A DNA stretch of 64,000 bases from the NCBI RefSeq assembly GCF_000463015.1, contig NC_022247.1:1612001-1676000 (forward strand), given 5' to 3'. The notes under the pieces were generated by a model. The model searched no databases and had not been told where the DNA came from. It saw only the letters and a list, made by a program, of their open reading frames with translations. Below are positions 8,844 to 18,157 of the stretch, piece by piece. Position numbers and translations under genes: made by a program. Numbering within the stretch: position 1 is the first letter of the stretch; every line of letters begins with the position of its first letter. The DNA comes from Variovorax paradoxus B4 (GTDB taxonomy: Bacteria; Pseudomonadota; Gammaproteobacteria; Burkholderiales; Burkholderiaceae_C).

Positions 8844-9587
8844 ATGAGCATTCCCAAATTCGAAGGGCAAGTCGCCCTGGTCACCGGCGCATCGCGCGGC
8901 ATCGGCGCAGCGATTGCGCTCGAGCTGGCGCAGCGCGGCCTCAAGGTGGTCGGCACCGGCACCACCGAGGACAGCGCCGCGAAGATCACTTCGGCGCTCA
9001 GCGCCTTCGACGGCCGCGGCCGTGCGCTCGATGTGAACGACGCCGTCGCCGTCGAGGCGCTGATCGACGAAATCGTGCAGGCCTACGGCGCGATCCACGT
9101 GCTGGTCAACAACGCCGGCATCACGCGCGACACGCTGGCCATGCGCATGAAGGACGACGATTGGGACGCGGTGCTCGACACCAATCTCAAGGCCGTATTC
9201 CGCCTCTCGCGCGCGGTGATCCGCCCGATGATGAAGCAGCGCTACGGCCGCATCATCAGCATCACCAGCGTGGTGGGCGCCTCCGGCAATGCGGGCCAGG
9301 CCAACTACGCGGCGGCCAAGGCCGGCGTGGCAGGCATGACCCGCGCACTGGCGCGCGAGCTGGGCAGCCGCAACATCACGGTCAACTGCGTGGCGCCGGG
9401 CTTCATCGAAACCGACATGACGGCCAGCCTGCCCGAGGCACAGCAGCAGGCGCTGCTGCAGCAGATTCCGCTGGGCCATCTGGGCAAGCCGGCCGATATC
9501 GCACACGCGGTGGCCTACCTCGCGTCGCCCCAGGCGTCCTACGTGACGGGGCAGGAACTGCACGTCAACGGCGGCATGCACATGTAG
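8844..9587 (+). CDS. fabG: 3-oxoacyl-ACP reductase
   Basis: This 247-residue short-chain dehydrogenase has the NADPH-binding TGASRGIG at 14-21 and NNAG at 89-92. The active-site triad is S142, Y155 and K159 (YAAAK), and the C-terminal part is VTGQELHVNGGMHM. It performs the first reductive step of each elongation cycle. Its place between fabD and acpP marks it as the housekeeping FabG. It is followed by a stem-loop and a probable separate acpP promoter. Confidence 0.96.
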   Translation: MSIPKFEGQVALVTGASRGIGAAIALELAQRGLKVVGTGTTEDSAAKITSALSAFDGRGRALDVNDAVAVEALIDEIVQAYGAIHVLVNNAGITRDTLAMRMKDDDWDAVLDTNLKAVFRLSRAVIRPMMKQRYGRIISITSVVGASGNAGQANYAAAKAGVAGMTRALARELGSRNITVNCVAPGFIETDMTASLPEAQQQALLQQIPLGHLGKPADIAHAVAYLASPQASYVTGQELHVNGGMHM

Positions 9588-9612
9588 CCGCAAGGCGCAA
9601 TCTTTTCCCGTA

Positions 9613-9925
<313 letters not shown>

Positions 9926-10024
9926 TCGGGCCAAGTTGGAACTGTTTCGGCCGGCGGCGCTTTTCTTCTTCAGCCCCGTACGCGCCGACAGCAGTCTTCA
10001 GCGCTTCCAGAAAGGTTTGCCGGC

Positions 10025-11269
10025 ATGACCAAACGCCGCGTCGTCGTGACCGGACTCGGTTGCATCGCTCCTGTCGGAAACACGGTGGCCGAATCCTGGT
10101 CCAACCTGTTGGCCGGCAATTCGGGCATCGACACCATTAAATCGTTCGACGCCAGCGCCTTCGCCTGCAAGTTTGCGGGCGAGGTGAAGGGCTTCGACAT
10201 CACGCAGTACATCTCCGAGAAGGAAGCGCGCCACATGGACCGCTTCATCCACCTCGGAATGGCCGCCGCCATGCAGGCGGTCCAGGACAGCGGTCTCAAG
10301 ACCGGCGATGCGCTGTCGCCCGAGGAGGCGACGCGCATCGGCTGCAACATCGGCTCGGGCATCGGCGGACTGCCCATGATCGAGGAAACGCATGCGGAAC
10401 TCGTGAATCGCGGCCCACGCCGCGTGTCGCCGTTCTTCGTGCCCGCCTCGATCATCAACATGATCTCGGGCCACGTCTCGATCAAGTACGGCTTCCAGGG
10501 TCCGAACATCGCCGTCGTCACGGCCTGCACCACCGGCTTGCATGCGATCGGCCTGTCGGCCCGCATGATCGAGTACGGCGACGCCGACGTGATGGTCGCG
10601 GGCGGTGCCGAGTCGACCGTCTCGCCGCTGGGCATCGGCGGCTTTGCGGCGGCGCGTGCACTCTCGACGCGCAACGACGATCCGCGCACCGCGTCCCGTC
10701 CGTGGGACAAGGATCGCGACGGCTTCGTGCTCGGCGAAGGTGCCGGCGTGGTCGTGCTCGAGGAGTACGAGCATGCCAAGGCGCGCGGCGCCAAGATCTA
10801 CGCCGAGGTCTCGGGCTTCGGCATGAGTGCCGACGCGTACCACATGACGGCACCCAACGTCGACGGCCCGCGCCGCTCGATGTCGATGGCGCTCGCCAAC
10901 GCAGGCATCAACGCCGACGAGGTGCAGTACCTCAACGCGCACGGCACCTCGACGCCGCTGGGCGACCTGAACGAGACCAACGCGATCAAGAACACCTTCG
11001 GCGACCATGCGAAGAAGCTCGTCGTGAACTCGACCAAGTCGATGACCGGCCACTTGCTGGGCGGTGCCGGCGGCATCGAATCGGTGTTCACGGTGCTGGC
11101 GCTGCATCACCAGAAGAGTCCGCCGACCATCAATATCTTCAACCAGGATCCGGAGTGCGACCTCGACTATTGCGCCAACGTGGCGCGCGATCTCAAGATC
11201 GATGTCGCGGTCAAGAACAACTTCGGCTTCGGTGGCACCAACGGCACGCTGGTGTTCAAGCGCGTTTGA
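10025..11269 (+). CDS. fabF: beta-ketoacyl-ACP synthase II
   Basis: This 414-residue condensing enzyme has the nucleophile C168 (VTACTTG), H306 ([11 protein letters not shown]), K338 (STKSMTGH) and H343. It elongates acyl-ACP with malonyl-ACP, and FabF enzymes control temperature-dependent unsaturation. An AAAGG ribosome binding site precedes ATG 10025. The 99-bp gap after acpP holds a GC-rich run and then a pyrimidine stretch, but no convincing terminator. Confidence 0.97.
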   Translation: MTKRRVVVTGLGCIAPVGNTVAESWSNLLAGNSGIDTIKSFDASAFACKFAGEVKGFDITQYISEKEARHMDRFIHLGMAAAMQAVQDSGLKTGDALSPEEATRIGCNIGSGIGGLPMIEETHAELVNRGPRRVSPFFVPASIINMISGHVSIKYGFQGPNIAVVTACTTGLHAIGLSARMIEYGDADVMVAGGAESTVSPLGIGGFAAARALSTRNDDPRTASRPWDKDRDGFVLGEGAGVVVLEEYEHAKARGAKIYAEVSGFGMSADAYHMTAPNVDGPRRSMSMALANAGINADEVQYLNAHGTSTPLGDLNETNAIKNTFGDHAKKLVVNSTKSMTGHLLGGAGGIESVFTVLALHHQKSPPTINIFNQDPECDLDYCANVARDLKIDVAVKNNFGFGGTNGTLVFKRV

Positions 11270-11282
11270 ATCTTGCTCTTCC

Positions 11283-11765
11283 ATGTACAGCGCACCGTCG
11301 GTGACCTATCCGGTGGGGCGCTCGCGCGGCGCGACCCGGATCTTGGTTGCCACGTGGGCCTTGGGTGCCTGCTGCGCGGGCCTCTCGTGCTATCTGATCG
11401 ATAGCGTTGGCTGGCGCCAGCTGCTGCTGGTTCTGAGCGTCCTGTTTTCAGGCATTGCGGCCGGGCTCGGGCTGCGAAGCGACGGTGCCGCCATGCTGCA
11501 CTTCGACGGCCTGTGCTGGACCTTGACGGGCGCCGACCCCGGCCGGTCCGTTCACGCGGCGCGCGCCGCCGTGGCGTTCGACCTGCAATCGCTGCTGCTG
11601 GTCCGGTTGACCCAGCCGGGCCGTGCCGGACGATGGATATGGCTCGAACAGCGCACCATGCCGGAGCGCTGGCGCGATGTGCGCCGTGCGGTATATTCGC
11701 GCGCCCCGTCCGCATCGCCTGCGGGCGAGCCGTGGCGGGCAACCGCGCCTGCCGATGCGCCCTGA
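11283..11765 (+). CDS. small membrane protein of unknown function (possibly YgfX/CptA-like)
   Basis: This 160-residue protein has two membrane segments at about residues 20-38 and 46-62. A soluble C-terminal part carries LLLVRLTQPG and RWIWLEQRTMPERWRDVRRAV. The two-helix hairpin followed by a WxxLRR-like element recalls YgfX/CptA proteins, but I cannot confirm that by eye. It starts at ATG 11283, 13 bp after fabF, and is followed by rpoE after 9 bp. It could be co-transcribed with the sigma factor. Confidence 0.65.
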   Translation: MYSAPSVTYPVGRSRGATRILVATWALGACCAGLSCYLIDSVGWRQLLLVLSVLFSGIAAGLGLRSDGAAMLHFDGLCWTLTGADPGRSVHAARAAVAFDLQSLLLVRLTQPGRAGRWIWLEQRTMPERWRDVRRAVYSRAPSASPAGEPWRATAPADAP

Positions 11766-11774
11766 ACCTCCCCG

Positions 11775-12449
11775 ATGACAACTTCTCCGCCGCCAGTGCC
11801 ACCGGACTCCGGCTTGCCCGATGTGTCCGCCGAGGCGCCGCGCCCGGGCGAGGTCGACTTCCAGCTGGTCCAGCGCACGGTCGCGGGTGACCAGAAGGCC
11901 TTCGAGCTGCTGGTCATCAAGTACCAGCGCCGGATCGAGCGCCTGATCGGGCGCATGGTGCGCGACGTCGACCTGGTCGAAGACATCGCCCAGGAAACCT
12001 TCATCCGGGCCTATCGCGCGCTCCACCAGTTCCGCGGCGATGCCCAGTTCTACACCTGGCTCTACCGGATTGCGGTCAACACCGCCAAGAAGGCGCTGGT
12101 CGACATGAAGCGCGACCCGACCATCTCCGAAAGCGCCCTGCGGCCGTCTTCTGACGAGGACGATGAAACTTACCGCCCTGGAAACGAACCAATCAGCGAC
12201 GAAACCCCCGAATCAGTCTTGGCAGCAAACGAGATCGCCCAGGTGGTCGAGGCGGCCATGGAAGCGTTGCCGCCCGAATTGCGCCAGGCGGTCACCCTGC
12301 GCGAGATCGAGGGCATGAGTTACGAAGAGATCGCCGAGGTCATGGATTGCCCTATCGGCACGGTGCGCTCGCGTATTTTCCGGGCGCGTGAGGCCATTTC
12401 GGCCAGGGTCAAACCGCTGCTGGACAACCAGTCCGGCAAGCGTTGGTAG
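11775..12449 (+). CDS. rpoE: extracytoplasmic stress sigma factor RpoE (AlgU-type)
   Basis: This 224-residue ECF sigma factor has region 2 at about 45-105 (VEDIAQETFIRAYRAL, FYTWLYRIAVNTA) and region 4 at about 155-210 (SYEEIAEVMDCPIGTVRSRIFRAREAI). An N-terminal extension of about 25 residues is proline-rich and non-conserved. RpoE directs genes for outer membrane and periplasmic repair. The next genes encode its anti-sigma factor, the RseB sensor and a DegP protease, so the full response module is present. Confidence 0.95.
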   Translation: MTTSPPPVPPDSGLPDVSAEAPRPGEVDFQLVQRTVAGDQKAFELLVIKYQRRIERLIGRMVRDVDLVEDIAQETFIRAYRALHQFRGDAQFYTWLYRIAVNTAKKALVDMKRDPTISESALRPSSDEDDETYRPGNEPISDETPESVLAANEIAQVVEAAMEALPPELRQAVTLREIEGMSYEEIAEVMDCPIGTVRSRIFRAREAISARVKPLLDNQSGKRW

Positions 12450-12466
12450 GTAAGCAGGTGAATGAA

Positions 12467-13132
12467 ATGAATCAGACGATGACGGTTCGTGAACAGGTAT
12501 CCGCACTGGCGGATGGTCATTTGCATGGCGAGGACTTCGCGCGGGCCATCGACACCGTCTGCGCGGAAGAAGACGCGCGCGGGGCCTGGCGGGCCTATCA
12601 CCTGGTGGGCGACATCCTGCGATCGGGCGCCCATTCGCCCAGCAGCGATGGCAGTGCATTCCTGGCCCGGTTTCAGCAGCGCCTGGCCGCGGAGCCCGTC
12701 GTCGCGGCGCCGGCGCAGGTGCCGGCCGCGGCCCCTGCGGTGCTGACGGCGCGGCACAGGGCCGACGCAGCCAACGAGCCGGTCTTCCGCTGGAAGCTGG
12801 TGGCCGGCGCCGCGTCGCTGGTGGCGGTCGCCGCCATCAGCTGGACCCTGGTCGGAAACGGCGCTGGCGTGTCGTCGCCGGGTGCCCAGATCGCAGCCCA
12901 GCAGCAGCCGGCGGCCAATTCGGTGCTGGCCGCCGCAGCCTCCAACAGCCAGCTTCCGCCCACGGCCGCGCTCACGCCAACCCGCGTGGTGGTCGGCAAC
13001 GGCAGTCCGCAAGTCATGCTGCGTGATCCGCGGCTCGACCAGTTGCTCGAAGCGCACCAGCAAGCCGGTGGCGCGTCGCAAATGCCCTCGGGCTTCCTGC
13101 GCAACGCGACCTTCGAAGGTCCTGCGCGCTGA
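12467..13132 (+). CDS. rseA: anti-sigma-E factor RseA (MucA-like)
   Basis: This 221-residue protein has an N-terminal RseA domain (VREQVSALADGHLHGED, AWRAYHLVGDILR). A single membrane segment at about 110-129 is followed by a periplasmic tail ending in a DPRLDQLLEAHQQ region. The cytoplasmic part holds RpoE inactive, and stress triggers cleavage by DegS and RseP. ATG 12467 follows an AGGTG ribosome binding site. GTG 12458 is an alternative start. It lies 17 bp after rpoE and 20 bp before rseB. Confidence 0.88.
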   Translation: MNQTMTVREQVSALADGHLHGEDFARAIDTVCAEEDARGAWRAYHLVGDILRSGAHSPSSDGSAFLARFQQRLAAEPVVAAPAQVPAAAPAVLTARHRADAANEPVFRWKLVAGAASLVAVAAISWTLVGNGAGVSSPGAQIAAQQQPAANSVLAAAASNSQLPPTAALTPTRVVVGNGSPQVMLRDPRLDQLLEAHQQAGGASQMPSGFLRNATFEGPAR

Positions 13133-13152
13133 TCCGCGCCTGTCTCTCTCCA

Positions 13153-14223
13153 ATGACCGTTCAGATGCCGATCTCCGCACGCGCGTTCGCACTGGTGCTC
13201 GCTGCTTTTTGTCTTGCGCAGATCGCGGCCGCGCAGACCCGGCCGGGTTCCGCGAACGCCAAGGGCACGGCTTCGGCGCAGGCCGGCGATGCACCGCCTT
13301 CGATGAGCGTCGTCGAGTGGCTGCAGCGCATGCATACGGGAGCCCGGCAGCGCAATTACGTCGGCACCTTCGTGGTTTCGGCCGCGGGCGGCGACCTCTC
13401 GAGCGCACGCATCTGGCATGTGCGCGACGGCGATCTGCAGATCGAGCGCATCGAGGCCCTGTCGGGGCCGCCGCGCTCCACCTTCAGGCGCAACCATCAT
13501 GTGATGACCTTCCTGCCCGAGGCGAAGGTCGTGAAGGTCGAGAAGCGCGAGAACCTCGACCTGTTCCCCAATCTGCCCGACAAGCCCGATTCGTCGATCG
13601 GCGATTTCTACGACGTGCGGGCCATCGGCAAGGACCGCGTGGCAGGCTTCGATGCCGACGTGGTGCAGCTGGTGCCGCACGATGGGCTGCGCTTCGGCTA
13701 TCGCATCTGGAGCGAGCGCCGCTCCGGCCTCGTGGTGAAGCTGCAGACCGTGGACGCCGAATCCCGCGTGGTGGAGCAGTCGGCGTTTTCCGAATTGCAG
13801 CTCGACGCACCGGTCAAGGCGCAGGCGCTCGCGCAGATGATGACCAACACCAGCGGCTACCGCGTCGAGAAGCTGGAGCTCGAGCGCACCAGCGCGCAGG
13901 ACGAAGGCTGGGTGCTCAAGGCTCCCGTGGCCGGCTTCAAGCCGCGCAGCTTCTACCGGCGTCCGGCCGGCAGCGACGACAAGGCGGGGCAGGACCGCAC
14001 CGTGCAGTGGACCTTCTCCGATGGCCTGGCCTCGGTGTCGCTTTTCATCGAGCGTTACGATGAAAAGCGTGCGCCCCGGGATGGGGTGCTGACGATCGGG
14101 GCAACCAACGCCATTCGTCGGCGATTGCCCGAGCCGGCGAGCGACTGGTGGCTGACCGCTGTGGGCGAGGTGCCGCAGCAGACGCTCAATGCGTTCGCTC
14201 AAAGCCTCGCGCGCACGCGTTGA
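13153..14223 (+). CDS. rseB: sigma-E regulatory protein RseB/MucB
   Basis: This 356-residue periplasmic protein has a signal peptide with likely cleavage near residue 27 (IAAAQ). The two-domain MucB/RseB fold follows, with SVVEWLQRMHTGARQRNYVGTF at the start of the lipoprotein-like lipid-sensing domain. RseB binds the periplasmic side of RseA and shields it from DegS. In this family it senses mislocalised LPS or lipids. It sits directly after rseA and before the DegP protease gene. Confidence 0.93.
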   Translation: MTVQMPISARAFALVLAAFCLAQIAAAQTRPGSANAKGTASAQAGDAPPSMSVVEWLQRMHTGARQRNYVGTFVVSAAGGDLSSARIWHVRDGDLQIERIEALSGPPRSTFRRNHHVMTFLPEAKVVKVEKRENLDLFPNLPDKPDSSIGDFYDVRAIGKDRVAGFDADVVQLVPHDGLRFGYRIWSERRSGLVVKLQTVDAESRVVEQSAFSELQLDAPVKAQALAQMMTNTSGYRVEKLELERTSAQDEGWVLKAPVAGFKPRSFYRRPAGSDDKAGQDRTVQWTFSDGLASVSLFIERYDEKRAPRDGVLTIGATNAIRRRLPEPASDWWLTAVGEVPQQTLNAFAQSLARTR

Positions 14224-14325
14224 CGTCGACCCGCTGCGCATGCGCCGCAGATGGCGCTGAACCAAGTCCGCATCACGGACTCATAGCTCTTCTTTTGGCC
14301 GCTCTGTTCTTTTGAAAGAAAACCG

Positions 14326-15816
14326 ATGATGTTCAAAGTCGAGGGACACACGCTTCGTTCCTATCTCTTCGCATTCGGCATGGCCTGTTCGGCAGCCATG
14401 GGTTTCCTGCCGGCGGCGCCGGCCATTGCACAGACGCCGCAGGCGCGCGGATTGCCCGATTTCGCCGATCTCGTGGAGCAGGTGGGGCCGGCCGTGGTCG
14501 GGATCCGTACCGTCGAGAAAGTGGCCTCCAGCGGCGGCAGCGGCGAAATGGACGAGGAGATGCAGGAGTTCTTCCGGCGCTTCTTCGGGCAGCCGCTGCC
14601 CGGCAACCCGCGTCCGGGCCCGCGCCCGAACCGGCCGCAGCAGCCGCAGGAGGAAGAGCGTCCGCGCGGCGTGGGCTCGGGTTTCATCCTGTCCGCCGAC
14701 GGCTATGTCATGACCAATGCCCACGTGATCGAGGACGCGTCCGAAATCCTCGTCACGCTGACCGACAAGCGCGAGTTCAAGGCCAAGCTGATCGGTGCCG
14801 ACAAGCGCAGCGACGTCGCCGTGGTCAAGATCGAGGCGACGAGCCTGCCGGTGGTGAAGGTCGGCGACATCTCGAAGCTGCGCGTTGGCGAATGGGTCAT
14901 GGCCATCGGTTCGCCCTTCGGCCTCGAGAACACCGTGACCGCCGGCATCGTGAGCGCAAAGCAGCGCGACACCGGTGACCTGGTGCCCCTGATCCAGACC
15001 GACGTGGCAATCAACCCCGGCAACTCGGGCGGACCGCTGATCAACCTGCGCGGCGAGGTGGTGGGCATCAACAGCCAGATCTATTCGCGCTCGGGCGGCT
15101 ACATGGGCATCTCGTTCTCGATCCCGATCGACGAGGCGATCCGCGTCAGCGACCAGCTGCGCGCCACCGGCCGCGTATCGCGCGGGCTGATCGGCGTGAC
15201 CATCGGCTCGGTCTCGAAGGACGTGGCCGAATCCATCGGGCTCGGCAAGGCGCGCGGTGCGCTCGTGAGCAGCGTGGTGCCGGGCTCGGCGGCCGACAAG
15301 GCCGGCGTGCGCGAGGGCGACATCATCACCAAGTACGGCGACAAGGCCATCGAGACGCCCAGCGACCTGTCGCGCTCGGTGGCCAGCACCAAGCCCGGTG
15401 CCAAGAACACGCTGACGGTGTTCCGCAACGGCAGTACGCGCGAGCTCTCGGTCACCGTCGCCGAGGGCGATGCGGAAGCCAAGCCGTCCGGCAAGCGCCA
15501 GCCCGAGCGCGAGGAGTCGCAGGCCAAGCCGTCGGCGGCCGGCAAGGCGCTCGGCCTGGTGGTCAGCGACCTGACCGAAGCCCAGAAGAAGGAACTCAAG
15601 ATGCGTGGCGGCGTGCGCATCGAGGCGGCAAGCGATGCCGCCGCGAGGGCCGGTCTGCGCGAAGGAGACGTGATCCTTGCCGTCGGCAACATCGAGGTCT
15701 CGAGCGTCAAGGAATTCGAGTCCGCGGTCGCCAAGGCCGACAAGGGCAAGCCCCTGAGCGTGCTGTTCCGCCGCGGCGAATGGGCCCAGTACGCCCTGAT
15801 TCGACCCGCACGCTGA
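14326..15816 (+). CDS. degP: periplasmic serine protease DegP/MucD (Do family)
   Basis: This 496-residue protein has a signal peptide (cleavage near 36), a trypsin-like domain with H133, D163 and S234 (GNSGGP), and two PDZ domains at about 275-365 and 395-490. A Gly/Pro-rich LA-loop region spans 85-112. It degrades or refolds damaged envelope proteins. It is commonly placed after rseB as mucD in Pseudomonas and Burkholderiales. A short dyad (AGTCCG/CGGACT at 14265-14281) lies upstream and may be a weak terminator. A strong terminator follows the gene. Confidence 0.94.
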   Translation: MMFKVEGHTLRSYLFAFGMACSAAMGFLPAAPAIAQTPQARGLPDFADLVEQVGPAVVGIRTVEKVASSGGSGEMDEEMQEFFRRFFGQPLPGNPRPGPRPNRPQQPQEEERPRGVGSGFILSADGYVMTNAHVIEDASEILVTLTDKREFKAKLIGADKRSDVAVVKIEATSLPVVKVGDISKLRVGEWVMAIGSPFGLENTVTAGIVSAKQRDTGDLVPLIQTDVAINPGNSGGPLINLRGEVVGINSQIYSRSGGYMGISFSIPIDEAIRVSDQLRATGRVSRGLIGVTIGSVSKDVAESIGLGKARGALVSSVVPGSAADKAGVREGDIITKYGDKAIETPSDLSRSVASTKPGAKNTLTVFRNGSTRELSVTVAEGDAEAKPSGKRQPEREESQAKPSAAGKALGLVVSDLTEAQKKELKMRGGVRIEAASDAAARAGLREGDVILAVGNIEVSSVKEFESAVAKADKGKPLSVLFRRGEWAQYALIRPAR

Positions 15817-15835
15817 TCTGGCCTTTCCGTCAAGT

Positions 15836-15871
15836 GGCCCCACCCGTCACTCGGGTTTGGGGCCTTTTTTT
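15836..15871 (+). terminator. intrinsic terminator of the rpoE-degP unit
   Basis: GGCCCCACCCG (15836-15846) pairs with CGGGTTTGGGGCC (15852-15864) with a two-base bulge and a 5-nt loop. Seven T residues follow. It lies 20 bp after the degP stop. Confidence 0.88.
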
Positions 15872-16038
15872 GAGGTCTTTGCGACGCTGGAGCGCCCGGT
15901 TTCAAAAAAAATTCGGCGCCGAAAGCAGGTCAGTTTTGTTTGTGTTCACTAACTTATAAAGAGGCTTAGGACGATTTTCGGTAGAATAGAGCCCATTGGG
16001 CGGCGAGTCCGCGCATAAGGGGAGAGCTTTCCTCCACC

Positions 16039-16170
16039 ATGCGAGATGTCAGACAGCAGTCCACCGGCGCTCCACAGATCGCCCACAAGTTGTTCATGGA
16101 GTGCTCCACCGATCTTGTGGATAAGCTGTTTATATCTTTGATGTTGTGGACCTGCAACGACCCGTTTTGA
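16039..16170 (+). CDS. possible small ORF, 43 residues, inside the degP-lepA gap
   Basis: ATG 16039 to TGA 16170 encodes a 43-residue peptide starting MRDVRQQSTGAPQIAHKLF and ending with a hydrophobic ISLMLW segment and CNDPF. A purine-rich GGGGAGAG lies about 11 bp upstream and could serve as a weak ribosome binding site. There is no recognisable domain. It could be a leader peptide, an independent microprotein or a chance frame inside a structured RNA. Confidence 0.22.
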   Translation: MRDVRQQSTGAPQIAHKLFMECSTDLVDKLFISLMLWTCNDPF

Positions 16171-16251
16171 CCCTGTCCCCGGATGTACGTGCCTCCCTTT
16201 TTGCCTACAATGAAGTTCCAACTACTGCAGTTGCCATTGCTTGTTGGTTCA

Positions 16252-16282
16252 GGGCGCGTCTCCAGAAGACGCGCCCTTTTTT
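16252..16282 (+). terminator. strong intrinsic terminator 55 bp before lepA
   Basis: GGGCGCGTCT (16252-16261) and AGACGCGCCC (16267-16276) form a perfect 10-bp stem with a 5-nt loop, followed by TTTTTT. It terminates something other than degP, whose own terminator lies about 400 bp upstream. Confidence 0.9.
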
Positions 16283-16337
16283 CTTGCCTGTCGCACTCTG
16301 CGCACGAGCCAATTCAAGTACTTAAGCGTTCCCGTTG

Positions 16338-18149
16338 ATGAATCACATCAGAAATTTTTCGATCATTGCGCACATCGATCACGGCAAGTCGACGCTCGCA
16401 GACCGCTTGATCCAGCGTTGCGGCGGCCTTGCGGAACGCGAGATGGAAGCGCAGGTGCTCGACTCGATGGACATCGAAAAAGAGCGTGGGATAACCATCA
16501 AGGCGCAGACCGCCGCGCTGCACTACAAAGCCCTCGATGGGCAGGTCTACAACCTCAATCTGATCGACACGCCGGGCCACGTCGACTTCTCATATGAAGT
16601 GAGCCGCTCGCTGTCGGCGTGCGAAGGCGCGCTGCTCGTCGTCGATGCATCGCAAGGCGTCGAAGCGCAGACGGTGGCCAACTGCTACACCGCGCTCGAC
16701 CTCGGCGTCGAAGTGGTGCCGGTGCTCAACAAGATGGATCTGCCCAACGCGGACCCCGACAACGCACGCAGCGAAATCGAAGATGTGATCGGCATCGACG
16801 CGACCGATGCGATTCCGTGTTCCGCCAAGACCGGCCTCGGCATCGACGAGATTCTCGAAGCCATCGTCCACAAGATGCCGGCGCCGCGCGGCAATCCCGA
16901 CGGCCCGCTGCGCGCCATGATCGTCGACAGCTGGTTCGACCCCTACGTCGGCGTCGTCATGCTGGTGCGCGTGGTGGACGGCCGGCTGGTGAAGGGCGAG
17001 CGCATCAAGATGATGGCGTCCGGCGCCATGTACAACGCCGACAACATCGGCGTCTTCACGCCGGCCAACGAACCGCGCCCTTCGCTCGAGGCCGGCGAGG
17101 TGGGCTACATCATCGCGGGCATCAAGGAACTGCAGGCCGCCAAGGTCGGCGACACGGTGACGCTGATCAAGCCGGGCACGGGCGGCGCGGCCGCCACCGC
17201 CACCGAGGCGCTGCCGGGCTTCAAGGAAATCCAGCCGCAGGTGTTTGCCGGCCTCTATCCGACCGAGGCCAGCGAGTACGACTCGCTGCGCGACGCGCTG
17301 GAAAAGCTCAAGCTCAACGATTCGTCGCTGCGCTACGAGCCCGAGGTGAGCCAGGCGCTGGGCTTCGGCTTCCGCTGCGGCTTCCTTGGCCTGCTGCACA
17401 TGGAAATCGTGCAGGAGCGCCTGGAGCGCGAGTTCGACCAGGACCTGATCACGACCGCGCCGAGCGTGGTCTACCAGGTGGTGCGCAACGACGGCGAAGT
17501 CATCATGGTCGAGAACCCGTCCAAGATGCCCGACGTCGGCAAGATGAGCGAGATCCGCGAGCCGATCGTCACCGTGCACCTTTACATGCCGCAGGAATAC
17601 GTCGGCGCCGTCATGACGCTGGCCAACCAGAAGCGCGGCGTGCAGATGAACATGGCCTACCACGGCCGCCAGGTCATGCTGACCTACGAGATGCCGCTCG
17701 GCGAGATCGTGCTCGACTTCTTCGACAAGCTGAAGTCGGTCAGCCGCGGCTACGCCTCGATGGACTACGAGTTCAAGGAATATCGCGCGTCCGACGTGGT
17801 CAAGGTCGACATCCTGCTGAACGGCGAGAAGGTCGATGCGCTGTCGATCATCGTGCACCGCAGCCAGTCGCAGTACCGCGGCCGGGCGGTGGTGTCGAAG
17901 ATGCGTGAGATCATTTCGCGCCAGATGTTCGACGTGGCGATCCAGGCCGCCATCGGGGTCAACATCATTGCGCGTGAGACAATCAAGGCGCTGCGCAAGA
18001 ACGTTCTTGCCAAGTGCTACGGCGGCGACATCACCCGCAAGAAGAAACTGCTCGAGAAGCAGAAAGCGGGCAAGAAAAGAATGAAGCAGATCGGCTCCGT
18101 CGAGGTCCCGCAAGAGGCCTTCCTCGCGATTCTGCAAGTCGAAGACTGA
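16338..18149 (+). CDS. lepA: elongation factor 4 (LepA)
   Basis: This 603-residue translational GTPase has G1 [10 protein letters not shown]3 DTPGHVDF and G4 NKMD. It ends with the LepA C-terminal domain ([17 protein letters not shown]). It acts on the ribosome in back-translocation or initiation quality control. ATG 16338 is preferred over TTG 16335. An intrinsic terminator 55 bp upstream means lepA needs its own promoter in 16283-16337 or depends on read-through. No clear -35/-10 pair was seen there. lepB follows after 8 bp. Confidence 0.97.
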   Translation: MNHIRNFSIIAHIDHGKSTLADRLIQRCGGLAEREMEAQVLDSMDIEKERGITIKAQTAALHYKALDGQVYNLNLIDTPGHVDFSYEVSRSLSACEGALLVVDASQGVEAQTVANCYTALDLGVEVVPVLNKMDLPNADPDNARSEIEDVIGIDATDAIPCSAKTGLGIDEILEAIVHKMPAPRGNPDGPLRAMIVDSWFDPYVGVVMLVRVVDGRLVKGERIKMMASGAMYNADNIGVFTPANEPRPSLEAGEVGYIIAGIKELQAAKVGDTVTLIKPGTGGAAATATEALPGFKEIQPQVFAGLYPTEASEYDSLRDALEKLKLNDSSLRYEPEVSQALGFGFRCGFLGLLHMEIVQERLEREFDQDLITTAPSVVYQVVRNDGEVIMVENPSKMPDVGKMSEIREPIVTVHLYMPQEYVGAVMTLANQKRGVQMNMAYHGRQVMLTYEMPLGEIVLDFFDKLKSVSRGYASMDYEFKEYRASDVVKVDILLNGEKVDALSIIVHRSQSQYRGRAVVSKMREIISRQMFDVAIQAAIGVNIIARETIKALRKNVLAKCYGGDITRKKKLLEKQKAGKKRMKQIGSVEVPQEAFLAILQVED

Positions 18150-18157
18150 TCTCAAAA

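Larger units (their letters stand above)
15988..16282 (+). ncRNA. candidate small RNA or leader in the degP-lepA gap
   Basis: The gap of 521 bp (15817-16337) has no conserved gene. A -10-like TAGAAT lies at 15982-15987, and a textbook terminator ends at 16282, giving a possible transcript of about 290 nt bounded by its own terminator. Internal dyads include TCCACAGATC (16071-16080) against GATCTTGTGGA (16111-16121). No good -35 was found. It does not resemble tmRNA, RNase P RNA, 4.5S or 6S RNA by eye. A 43-codon frame lies inside. Confidence 0.35.

Noticed and set aside
9936..9970. Possible sigma-E promoter (GGAACT) before fabF
   Set aside because: The GGAACT is not followed by a TCTGA-like -10 at 16-17 bp.
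15817..16337. Known housekeeping RNA (tmRNA, 6S, 4.5S, RNase P) in the degP-lepA gap
   Set aside because: No tRNA-like CCA end, no 4.5S tetraloop motif and no RNase P core sequence were seen. Only a novel or lineage-specific RNA remains possible.
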